This document shows, piece by piece, positions 1-4,604 of a DNA stretch of 6,199 bases; within the stretch, counting starts at the first letter, position 1, and the number at the start of each line of letters is the position of its first letter. The DNA is from Acidobacteriota bacterium (GTDB lineage: Bacteria; Acidobacteriota; Aminicenantia; Aminicenantales; Saccharicenantaceae). Location of the stretch: NCBI GenBank assembly GCA_003476685.1, contig DMVN01000181.1, positions 11,927 to 18,125 of the forward strand, in the 5' to 3' direction. The notes below the pieces were generated by a model. The model was not told the origin of the DNA, made no database searches, and saw only the letters and a list, made by a program, of their open reading frames with translations. The translations under genes were made by a program, and so were the position numbers.

Positions 1-776
1 CCGAAGTGGGGGCAGGCGGCCGGCTGCCTGGATGGCCCCGGCTGGACTACGGCCAGCAACTTAGCTCTAACCGTCGGTTTACCTGAAGGCAGGTAAGAAA
101 TTTCCACCAGGTCTCCGGGGTAGGCTCCGGGAACTTCAAAGGACCGGTCCTGGCTGTGGGCCAGTCCCAGACCCTCGGGCAGGCGGAAACCTGAGATTTC
201 CAGCCGGGTGGTCTGTTCCTGGAACTGGTTAATCAGCCGGCGCAGCAGGCGGAGCGGCAGTCCGACCACGTTCTGGTAATCACCCTCCAGTTTCTCCACG
301 AAGGTGGGCCTGACTTCCTGGATGGCGTAGGCCCCGGCTTTGTCCCGGTAGGTATTACGGTTAAGATAAGATTCAATATCTTCTGGCTGAAGCGGCCTGA
401 AAGTCACCCGGCTGGATTGGAAACCACTCAGCTGGCGTTCCGATTCCTTGTGGTAAAGCACCACGGCCGTGACGACTTCGTGGGTCCGGCCGGATAGCAA
501 CTGCAGCATCCGTCTGGCGTCTTCCCGGTCTCGCGGTTTGCCGAGAACCTGGCCGTCAATAATTACCACGGTATCGGCGGCAATGACCAGGGCCTCAGGG
601 TCAGTTTCGGCTACGGTCCTGGCTTTGGCTTCGGCCGCCCTGAGGGCAAAGGCCACCGGGTCCTTTTCCTGGATTTGGTTTTCATCCAGTCTGCTGGGAA
701 TGACCGAAAAAGATTTGATGATTTTTTTGAGTAGTTTTATTCTCCGGGGAGATTCGGAGGCCAGGATGACCTTCAT
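1..776 (-). CDS. Maf-type nucleotide pyrophosphatase fused in frame to the N-terminus of an RlmD/RumA-type 23S rRNA m5U methyltransferase (partial, runs off left edge)
   Basis: I translated the minus strand from the ATG at 776-774; it stays open for 258 codons to the window edge. Residues 1-185 form a complete Maf domain of the YhdE type: LASESPRR at 5-12, AADTVV at 66-71 (catalytic Asp68), GKPRD at 79-83, THEVVT at 98-103, DKAGAYAIQ at 145-153 and GDYQNVVGLP at 165-174. Maf proteins hydrolyse non-canonical or pyrimidine NTPs to NMPs; YhdE-type members act on dTTP, UTP and methylated forms. After a short linker, about residues 190-246 read as a TRAM RNA-binding domain (GLGLA, FEVPGAYPGD). PSRQPAACPHFG at 248-259 then matches the start of the [4Fe-4S] Cys motif of RumA/RlmD, with Cys255 as first ligand. 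The methyltransferase core lies outside the window. The start overlaps the pyrE stop as ATGA, indicating translational coupling. Domain identities are firm. That this is one native fusion protein is inferred from the absence of any stop. Confidence 0.87.
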   Translation of the reverse strand, partial: MKVILASESPRRIKLLKKIIKSFSVIPSRLDENQIQEKDPVAFALRAAEAKARTVAETDPEALVIAADTVVIIDGQVLGKPRDREDARRMLQLLSGRTHEVVTAVVLYHKESERQLSGFQSSRVTFRPLQPEDIESYLNRNTYRDKAGAYAIQEVRPTFVEKLEGDYQNVVGLPLRLLRRLINQFQEQTTRLEISGFRLPEGLGLAHSQDRSFEVPGAYPGDLVEISYLPSGKPTVRAKLLAVVQPGPSRQPAACPHF

Positions 777-1366
777 TTCTTGTCTGAAGCACCGGGTTTC
801 ACCAGCGGCAGGCCCTGGCGACAGAGGGGGCAGGCCTCGGGCTCAAAAGCTTCCACCTTCAGCGGCAGCAGGCTCCGGACTGGCTGTCCTTCAATCAGCA
901 CCTGGCCGGCGCTACGGTCAACCAGACAATAGATTCCGCTCACCCTGACCTGCATTGATTTCAGGCACTCCAGGACTTCCTGGACCGAGCCGCCAGTAGT
1001 CAGGATATCTTCGACGATGATGGCCCGGGAGCCATTCAGGCCGGAGAAACCGGACCTGACAGTCATTTTTTCCTCAACCCGCTGGGTGAAGGCGAAGAGT
1101 TTTTTCAGTTTAAGGGCGGTTAAAAATCCGATGGCAATCCCGCCGTAGGCCGGAGAGACCACGTAGTCAAATTCCGGGTTGTCTTTTTCTATATCAGCCA
1201 CCAGCAGGTCAATTATTTTTTCCAGGACTACCGGTCTTTCGATCAGCCTGATTTTTTCAAAGTACCATTCGGAATGCTTGCCAGAGGTCAGCTTGAAATG
1301 ACCCCGGAGCAGAGCGTTGCTTTCCTTGAACAGGTTGAGAATCAATTCGGAACGATTGTCGGGCAT
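773..1366 (-). CDS. pyrE: Orotate phosphoribosyltransferase
   Basis: This 197-residue cytosolic enzyme converts orotate and PRPP to OMP, the fifth step of UMP synthesis. The PRPP-binding loop IIVEDILTTGGSV is at residues 116-128 with its acidic pair Glu119-Asp120. The N-terminal substrate region GHFKLTSGKHSEWYFEK (22-38) and the VSPAYGGIAIG segment (70-80) are typical of the family, as is the total length. The C-terminus carries a CPLC pair (179-182) followed by GLPLVKPG, as in many bacterial PyrE proteins of this subgroup. I chose the ATG at 1366 because GGGAGGAG (1377-1370) sits just upstream and the family alignment begins here. A farther ATG at 1429 would add 21 unrelated residues and overlap the probable promoter. 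The stop overlaps the next start (ATGA at 776-773), so pyrE and the Maf fusion form one operon. Confidence 0.95.
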   Translation of the reverse strand: MPDNRSELILNLFKESNALLRGHFKLTSGKHSEWYFEKIRLIERPVVLEKIIDLLVADIEKDNPEFDYVVSPAYGGIAIGFLTALKLKKLFAFTQRVEEKMTVRSGFSGLNGSRAIIVEDILTTGGSVQEVLECLKSMQVRVSGIYCLVDRSAGQVLIEGQPVRSLLPLKVEAFEPEACPLCRQGLPLVKPGASDKK

Positions 1367-1369
1367 AAA

Positions 1370-1377
1370 CTCCTCCC
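1370..1377 (-). promoter_or_regulatory. Ribosome binding site deciding the pyrE start
   Basis: GGGAGGAG reads on the minus strand 3 nt before the ATG at 1366, which puts the GGAGG core about 5 nt away. No comparable site precedes the longer alternative start at 1429. Confidence 0.8.
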
Positions 1378-1406
1378 TTGATCTGGAAGATTTCAGATAG
1401 AAAGGA

Positions 1407-1435
1407 AGTATAGCCCAAGCCGGCAGCAAAAAAAA
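1407..1435 (-). promoter_or_regulatory. Probable sigma-70 promoter for pyrE-maf/rlmD
   Basis: On the minus strand TATACT (1412-1407) is a 5/6 match to the -10 box. With a 17-nt spacer the -35 position (1435-1430) is a T-run that matches poorly. Transcription would start near 1400, giving a leader of about 34 nt that contains the strong ribosome binding site. The -10 box and placement support it; the -35 box does not. Confidence 0.45.
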
Positions 1436-1440
1436 GACCC

Positions 1441-1469
1441 TTTATCCGGGCTGGCGGGCAGAGTATAAT
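1441..1469 (+). promoter_or_regulatory. Probable sigma-70 promoter for the sigma-54 activator gene
   Basis: A perfect TATAAT (1464-1469) lies 34 nt before the ATG at 1503. The -35 position at 17-nt spacing (1441-1446, TTTATC) is only a 3/6 match. It is back to back with the pyrE promoter, with the two -35 regions about 5 bp apart. No strong Shine-Dalgarno precedes the ATG (only GGA at 1494-1496), so translation may be modest. Confidence 0.5.
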
Positions 1470-1502
1470 ATTCTTAAATTCAGATTGTGCCTTGGATGAC
1501 TG

Positions 1503-2861
1503 ATGCTTAAGATTCTGATGATTTCTCCGGAGGAAAAGGTCCTGCAGGATATTGCCCGCATCCTGTCAGCTAGCAGCAGCCGCCTGGTCCTGGCCGGGGT
1601 GGAAGAAGATTTTATCGCCAGGATTGGACAGGAAAAGCCACGGCTCATCCTGCTGGTTAGAAGGGGACGGCTGGCCGAGACCTTTGTCCGGCTCCGGAAA
1701 ATAAAAGAATTTGACCCGCTGCTGGAAGTGATAGTGCTGGGGCCGCCGGAGAATGAAACCAGGATAGCCGAAGTAATCAAGGCCGGGGCGCTGGATTACC
1801 TGAGTGAGCCGGTGGGAGCCAGGGCGCTGGCTGAAAGCCTCAAGAAGCTGGAAGAGAAAATCTCCGTCCGGAAAGAAACTTATCAGCTGGAAAGGGAACT
1901 GGCCAGCAAGTACCTGTTTGAGGGAATGGTCAGCCGCCACCCGGCCATGCTGGAAATTTTTACCCTGATTGAGAGGCTGGCCCGGCACCAGATTACTGTC
2001 TTGATTACTGGCGAGACTGGAACCGGCAAGGAGCTGGCGGCCAGGGCCCTCCACCAGCTAAGCCCCCGAAGAGATAAGCCTCTGGTGGTGGTTGATTGCA
2101 CCACCCTGCCGGAATCACTTTTTGAGTCAGAAGTGTTTGGCTATGAGCGCGGGGCCTTTACTGGCGCCGACCGGGCCAAGAGCGGGTTGCTGATGGAAGC
2201 TGACGGCGGGACCATCTTCTTTGATGAAATCAGCGAAATTCCCCTCCCCAGCCAGGCCAAGTTGTTGCGGTTCCTGTCAGAAAGGACTTTTAAGCCGCTG
2301 GGAACTAACCGCCTGGTGAAAGTTAACGTCAGGGTCATCTGCGCCACCAACCGGAACCTGCGGGAACAGGTAAAAAAGGGCCTCTTCCGGGAAGACCTTT
2401 ACCACCGGATCAACGTGGCCGAAATCAACCTGCCACCTTTGCGAAAACGAAAAGAGGACATTCCGCTGCTCTGCCTTCATTTTATCGACCGTTATAACCA
2501 GCGCTTCGGCAAGGCAGTCCGGGGGCTATCAAACCGGGTGAAAAAAGTCCTGATGGAATATGATTGGCCCGGCAATGTCAGGGAACTGGAGAAAGTCGTC
2601 GAGAGGGGGGTGATGCTGACGACCGAGAATTTTATCGACCTCCCGCATCTGCCCGAAAGAATGTTAAAGCTGGTGGAACAGGAGCTGGTTGAAGACCGTC
2701 CCTATCCCTATCTTAACCTTACCCTGTCAGAGATGGAGAAAAAGCATCTGCTGGAAGTGCTGCGGGCGGCCGATTTTAATAAACAGAAGACAGCCCGGAT
2801 GCTGGGCATAACCCGTCCGGCTCTTTACCGTAAGCTACAAAAATACAAAGTGTCCATTTGA
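1503..2861 (+). CDS. Sigma-54-dependent transcriptional activator, NtrC family, with degenerate receiver domain
   Basis: This 452-residue bacterial enhancer-binding protein has three parts. Residues 1-120 have a receiver-like fold pattern, 139-385 form the AAA+ domain, and 406-452 form a Fis-type helix-turn-helix. The AAA+ domain shows Walker A GETGTGKE (170-177), the sigma-54-contact loop GAFTGA (217-222), Walker B FFDE (239-242), ICATNRNL (279-286), the arginine-finger segment FREDLYHR (295-302) and WPGNVRELE (355-363). All are intact, so it should hydrolyse ATP and remodel sigma-54 polymerase. The receiver lacks the usual chemistry: the acidic pair is Ser8-Pro9, the phosphoacceptor position is Val52, the Thr/Ser position is Gly80 and the Lys position is Glu102. 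Control by aspartyl phosphorylation is therefore unlikely. No histidine kinase gene adjoins it. A strong sigma-54 promoter lies 307 bp downstream of its stop, before a secreted-protein gene, which is its likely target. Family assignment is near certain; the target is inferred. Confidence 0.96.
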   Translation: MLKILMISPEEKVLQDIARILSASSSRLVLAGVEEDFIARIGQEKPRLILLVRRGRLAETFVRLRKIKEFDPLLEVIVLGPPENETRIAEVIKAGALDYLSEPVGARALAESLKKLEEKISVRKETYQLERELASKYLFEGMVSRHPAMLEIFTLIERLARHQITVLITGETGTGKELAARALHQLSPRRDKPLVVVDCTTLPESLFESEVFGYERGAFTGADRAKSGLLMEADGGTIFFDEISEIPLPSQAKLLRFLSERTFKPLGTNRLVKVNVRVICATNRNLREQVKKGLFREDLYHRINVAEINLPPLRKRKEDIPLLCLHFIDRYNQRFGKAVRGLSNRVKKVLMEYDWPGNVRELEKVVERGVMLTTENFIDLPHLPERMLKLVEQELVEDRPYPYLNLTLSEMEKKHLLEVLRAADFNKQKTARMLGITRPALYRKLQKYKVSI

Positions 2862-2931
2862 TATCACCCGGGGATGGCGAGCAAAGTTCCATTCCTTAAA
2901 CTGATTTTATTCCCGCATTGTATTAATGTTG

Positions 2932-2951
2932 AACCGGAGCGAGCTCCGGTT
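2932..2951 (+). terminator. Possible terminator hairpin after the activator gene
   Basis: AACCGGAG and CTCCGGTT can form a perfect 8-bp stem around a CGAG tetraloop, 70 nt past the activator stop. Only TTTG follows, so the U-tract needed for a good intrinsic terminator is missing. It could equally be a palindromic protein-binding site. Confidence 0.35.
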
Positions 2952-3006
2952 TGAGCCACGCCTGCCGCGACCCGGTCTGAGATAAGTCCGGTCTGGTCCA
3001 GCTCCT

Positions 3007-3030
3007 GTGTAAAAAAAGCGGACAGCAGCC
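3007..3030 (+). promoter_or_regulatory. Candidate enhancer (UAS) copy 1 for the sigma-54 activator
   Basis: This stretch matches 3089-3112 at 19 of 24 positions. Both begin GTGTAA and share CGGACAG, and both contain a TGT-N11-ACA dyad (3008-3024 here). Its centre is about 175 bp upstream of the predicted sigma-54 start, and 82 bp (close to eight helical turns) from copy 2. Position and spacing fit enhancer sites for NtrC-family proteins. Binding by the neighbouring activator is inferred. Confidence 0.5.
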
Positions 3031-3088
3031 ACCAGCATTAAATATCTCATTAAGTTTCAATAAGTTAATTAAAAAAGGCCGAAAATTG

Positions 3089-3112
3089 GTGTAACAAATA
3101 CGGACAGTCGCC
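3089..3112 (+). promoter_or_regulatory. Candidate enhancer (UAS) copy 2 for the sigma-54 activator
   Basis: Second copy of the imperfect 24-bp repeat, with its TGT-N11-ACA dyad at 3090-3106. It is centred near -93 relative to the predicted sigma-54 start, inside the usual window for enhancer sites. The half-site TGTAAC recurs at 3836-3841, about 80 bp upstream of the next gene's predicted start, but without the ACA half. Confidence 0.5.
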
Positions 3113-3129
3113 TGGGCCAGCCTCTAAAT

Positions 3130-3142
3130 TATCTTATTGATA
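3130..3142 (-). promoter_or_regulatory. Possible IHF-type bending site
   Basis: The minus strand reads TATCAATAAGATA, one mismatch from the IHF consensus WATCAANNNNTTR. It is centred near -58, between the candidate enhancers and the sigma-54 promoter, where IHF usually bends DNA at such promoters. The same segment lies in a dyad: TTATCTT (3129-3135) with AAGATAA (3149-3155), and inner CTTATT (3133-3138) with AATAAG (3142-3147). AT-rich DNA gives chance matches, so support is moderate to low. Confidence 0.35.
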
Positions 3143-3167
3143 ATAAGCAAGATAAAAGAAACGGGGC

Positions 3168-3183
3168 TGGCACATAAATTGCT
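3168..3183 (+). promoter_or_regulatory. Sigma-54 (-24/-12) promoter of the first secreted-protein gene
   Basis: TGGCAC-ATAAA-TTGCT matches the consensus TGGCAC-N5-TTGCW at every defined position, with the invariant GG (3169-3170) and GC (3181-3182) 12 bp apart. The predicted start is near 3194, giving a leader of about 37 nt before the ATG at 3231. Its proximity to a sigma-54 activator gene greatly strengthens the call. Confidence 0.85.
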
Positions 3184-3230
3184 TTAATAATAGCCAGACA
3201 GAGCGATGACCAGGCGTAAGGTGAGAAAAA

Positions 3231-3737
3231 ATGAATGCGAGAAGAATTGGACAGGGGATTTTTAAGTCGTTTTTAATCCTTTGCTTATTATCAGGTTTAT
3301 TCTCTCCACTCCAGGCCGATACCTCGGCCAGGAGTGCTTTTTCGGTCGAACTCAAGGAGTGGCTGGTTCTGGAAATAAGGTCGGGGTTAAATAACCTGTC
3401 GGATACCGGAAATTTTCAAGCTTCGGGTGAGACCGAGATCATCCCGGGTCGGCCGCTTGAGGTCAGGGTTTTGCTATCGGTCAGCGAAAGAAAGAGCGTT
3501 GCCCTGAAAGGAATTATATACAGGATAGGAACGGGGCAGGATGCGCTTTCAGTCCTGCACTGGCATGGAGCTGGTGATCTCCAGGGCGAAGGGATGATAA
3601 TACCCGGCCAGGAAACTACTTTTGCCGTCTGGGAGAATGCAGGCTGGAAGAACGGCAGCCTGGTCTTTGAGGAAGAAAAAACAGAAGAATCACCGGATTC
3701 TGTTTACAGAGCAGTTTTTACCATAAGCGCGATATAA
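3231..3737 (+). CDS. Small secreted protein, divergent member of the local beta-sandwich family
   Basis: I do not recognise a named family. The 168-residue product starts with a Sec signal peptide: Lys/Arg n-region, hydrophobic core at about 10-25, likely cleavage after SPLQA at residue 29. The mature part opens with AFSVELKEWLVLEI (36-49), which parallels FQVTLAEWYDLYL in the next gene. It then has an IIPGRPLEVRV strand (70-80), an HWHGAG motif (110-115) at the place where relatives have SWTxxGxG, a GSLVFEEE strand (142-149), and a C-terminal SVYRAVFTISAI strand. It lacks the Pro-Gly before the final Tyr seen in its relatives. The mature chain has no cysteine. The ATG has an AAGGTGA ribosome binding site 6 nt upstream and a near-consensus sigma-54 promoter. 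Its position between the activator and a chaperone operon suggests a surface or periplasmic subunit. Function is unknown; fold is inferred from strand pattern only. Confidence 0.85.
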   Translation: MNARRIGQGIFKSFLILCLLSGLFSPLQADTSARSAFSVELKEWLVLEIRSGLNNLSDTGNFQASGETEIIPGRPLEVRVLLSVSERKSVALKGIIYRIGTGQDALSVLHWHGAGDLQGEGMIIPGQETTFAVWENAGWKNGSLVFEEEKTEESPDSVYRAVFTISAI

Positions 3738-3755
3738 AAAAACAAAAGGAGTCTA

Positions 3756-3779
3756 ATGACGAAAAAAGCAGAGCAGTGA
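3756..3779 (+). CDS. Possible 7-codon peptide or gene remnant
   Basis: A minimal frame (MTKKAEQ then TGA) follows a good ribosome binding site (AAAGGAG, 3745-3751), 18 nt after the stop of the preceding gene. Its basic N-terminus would fit the beginning of a truncated signal peptide or a tiny leader peptide. Nothing else supports expression, and A-rich DNA makes such arrangements common. Confidence 0.2.
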   Translation: MTKKAEQ

Positions 3780-3884
3780 CATAAATTGGCACTAAAATCA
3801 GGCTGAGACCGCCCGGCAAACGAAACGAGAATATCTGTAACCTGTTTATTATAAATAGTTTAAAACTTTCCCTCAACATTTTTC

Positions 3885-3913
3885 TTGACCTGGCATATCT
3901 CCTGCAATATAAA
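3885..3913 (+). promoter_or_regulatory. Probable sigma-70 promoter overlapping the second sigma-54 element
   Basis: TTGACC (3885-3890) and TATAAA (3908-3913), each a 5/6 match, are separated by exactly 17 nt. Transcription would begin near 3920, almost the same place as from the overlapping -24/-12 element. The -35 box is identical to that of the chaperone promoter at 4532. Confidence 0.55.
3891..3906 (+). promoter_or_regulatory. Probable sigma-54 promoter of the second secreted-protein gene
   Basis: TGGCAT-ATCTC-CTGCA keeps the invariant GG (3892-3893) and GC (3904-3905) at 12-bp spacing. It differs from consensus at one base in each half. The predicted start is near 3917, about 32 nt before the GTG. 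It is weaker than the element at 3168 and overlaps a sigma-70 promoter, so use is uncertain. Confidence 0.6.
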
Positions 3914-3934
3914 ATTAGTGAAATCTCATTCTGC

Positions 3935-3940
3935 GGGAGG
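3935..3940 (+). promoter_or_regulatory. Ribosome binding site selecting a GTG start
   Basis: GGGAGG lies 8 nt before GTG 3949. The closer ATG at 3942 is only 1 nt away and opens a different frame that ends at 4067, with no signal peptide or family match. GTG is therefore the real start. Confidence 0.75.
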
Positions 3941-3948
3941 AATGAAAA

Positions 3949-4470
3949 GTGGAAAAGAAAGGTTTAAGGACTTTGGGACTCGCGATCGTCTTGCTGGTTT
4001 TAGCTGGGTTCAGCCCAGTTATGGCCCAGCAGACGAGGGATGTTACTTTTCAGGTGACCCTGGCTGAGTGGTATGACCTTTATCTCGGAACGAATACCGT
4101 AACCTTCACCGATATTGCTCCCACTGTGGGGCAGACTCCGGGCACGGTTCAGATAGCGGCCAATGAAAACCCGGTGGCCGTCAGGGTTTTTGCCATCATG
4201 GTCCCGGCTTCTTCTTTAAGCCTGACGGTAACTGCCGCTAGCGATTTTCATTCCACTGTTCCGGCCAGCACCGTCAGCTGGACAGTTTCCGGCTCGGGTT
4301 ACCAGGCCGGTTCTCTCCAGGCCGGGACGGCGGTGACTGTCGGTCAATGGACGGGTGGTGTTTTCCACTGGCATGAGGGGCAGCTCAATTTCAGCTTCCT
4401 GAGGGATTATGTCAATCAGGAACCGGGAACTTACTCTATCGTGGCCACTTACACTCTTTCCAAGATTTGA
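3949..4470 (+). CDS. Small secreted beta-sandwich protein, pilin/coat-subunit-like
   Basis: This 173-residue protein has a clear Sec signal peptide: KKGLR n-region, hydrophobic core 9-20, cleavage expected after VMA at residue 26. The cysteine-free mature chain has alternating strand-like segments: DVTFQVTLAEWYDLYL (31-46), a VQIAANENPVAVRV strand pair, VSWTVSGSGYQAGSL, FHWHEGQLNFSF, and a terminal PGTYSIVATYTLSKI. The ending is reminiscent of spore-coat-U and archaic pilus subunits, whose last strand reads like aGtYxDtvtvtl. I see no exact match to a named family. It is rich in Thr, Ser and Val, as in exported fibre subunits. It starts with GTG, has overlapping sigma-54 and sigma-70 promoters, and is closed by a strong terminator, so it forms its own transcription unit. 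A structural subunit folded by the chaperone encoded next is the best inference. Confidence 0.88.
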   Translation: MEKKGLRTLGLAIVLLVLAGFSPVMAQQTRDVTFQVTLAEWYDLYLGTNTVTFTDIAPTVGQTPGTVQIAANENPVAVRVFAIMVPASSLSLTVTAASDFHSTVPASTVSWTVSGSGYQAGSLQAGTAVTVGQWTGGVFHWHEGQLNFSFLRDYVNQEPGTYSIVATYTLSKI

Positions 4471-4495
4471 CCACAGGTGGCAGGCAAGCTGGAGA

Positions 4496-4527
4496 GGGAG
4501 AGGACAGGATTCCTCTCCCTTTTTTTT
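4496..4527 (+). terminator. Intrinsic terminator after the second secreted-protein gene
   Basis: GGGAGAGGA (4496-4504) pairs perfectly over 9 bp with TCCTCTCCC (4511-4519) across a 6-nt loop. Eight Ts follow (4520-4527). It sits 25 nt past the stop codon and directly before a new promoter. Confidence 0.92.
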
Positions 4528-4531
4528 ATGT

Positions 4532-4560
4532 TTGACCGCAAATTCTGCTTTTCGTAGAAT
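4532..4560 (+). promoter_or_regulatory. Sigma-70 promoter of the chaperone operon
   Basis: TTGACC (4532-4537) and TAGAAT (4555-4560), each 5/6 to consensus, are 17 nt apart and begin 4 nt after the terminator T-run. The start would be near 4567, with a leader of about 38 nt. No -24/-12 element is visible here, unlike the two genes upstream. Confidence 0.75.
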
Positions 4561-4604
4561 TGATTTAAATTCAAACCCGGAGAACTGCAGCAGGAGGCCG
4601 AAAA

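Larger units (their letters stand above)
2862..3230 (+). promoter_or_regulatory. 369-bp gene-free regulatory region between the activator and the first secreted-protein gene
   Basis: No convincing coding frame lies here on either strand. It holds, in order, a GC-rich hairpin, two copies of an imperfect 24-bp repeat, an AT-rich dyad resembling an IHF site, and a sigma-54 promoter with an RBS (AAGGTGA, 3218-3224) 6 nt before the ATG. This is the classical layout of a sigma-54 control region. A short exact repeat CCGGTCTG (2972-2979 and 2988-2995) is also present; I assign no role to it. Confidence 0.65.

Noticed and set aside
469..948. Plus-strand open frame of 159 codons
   Set aside because: Antisense to maf and the end of pyrE; Ser/Arg-rich composition typical of a complementary-strand shadow, with no motif.
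1367..1429. Longer pyrE start at ATG 1429
   Set aside because: The extra 21 residues do not fit the family, overlap the probable -10 box and have no ribosome binding site; ATG 1366 has a strong one.
1442..2480. Several minus-strand open frames opposite the activator gene
   Set aside because: They lie within a coding sequence whose motifs are unambiguous, lack ribosome binding sites and show no family features.
3134..3355. Minus-strand open frame of 73 codons
   Set aside because: It overlaps the sigma-54 promoter and the signal-peptide region of the plus-strand gene and has no recognisable features.
3172..3790. Shared 10-mer ACATAAATTG at 3172 and about 3778, suggesting a duplicated promoter
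   Set aside because: The second copy lacks the GG of the -24 element, and 10-base matches are expected by chance in a window this size.
3885..4067. Plus-strand 60-codon frame, and its internal ATG at 3942
   Set aside because: Out of frame with the secreted protein starting at GTG 3949; the ribosome binding site is too close to ATG 3942, and the product has no signal peptide or motif.
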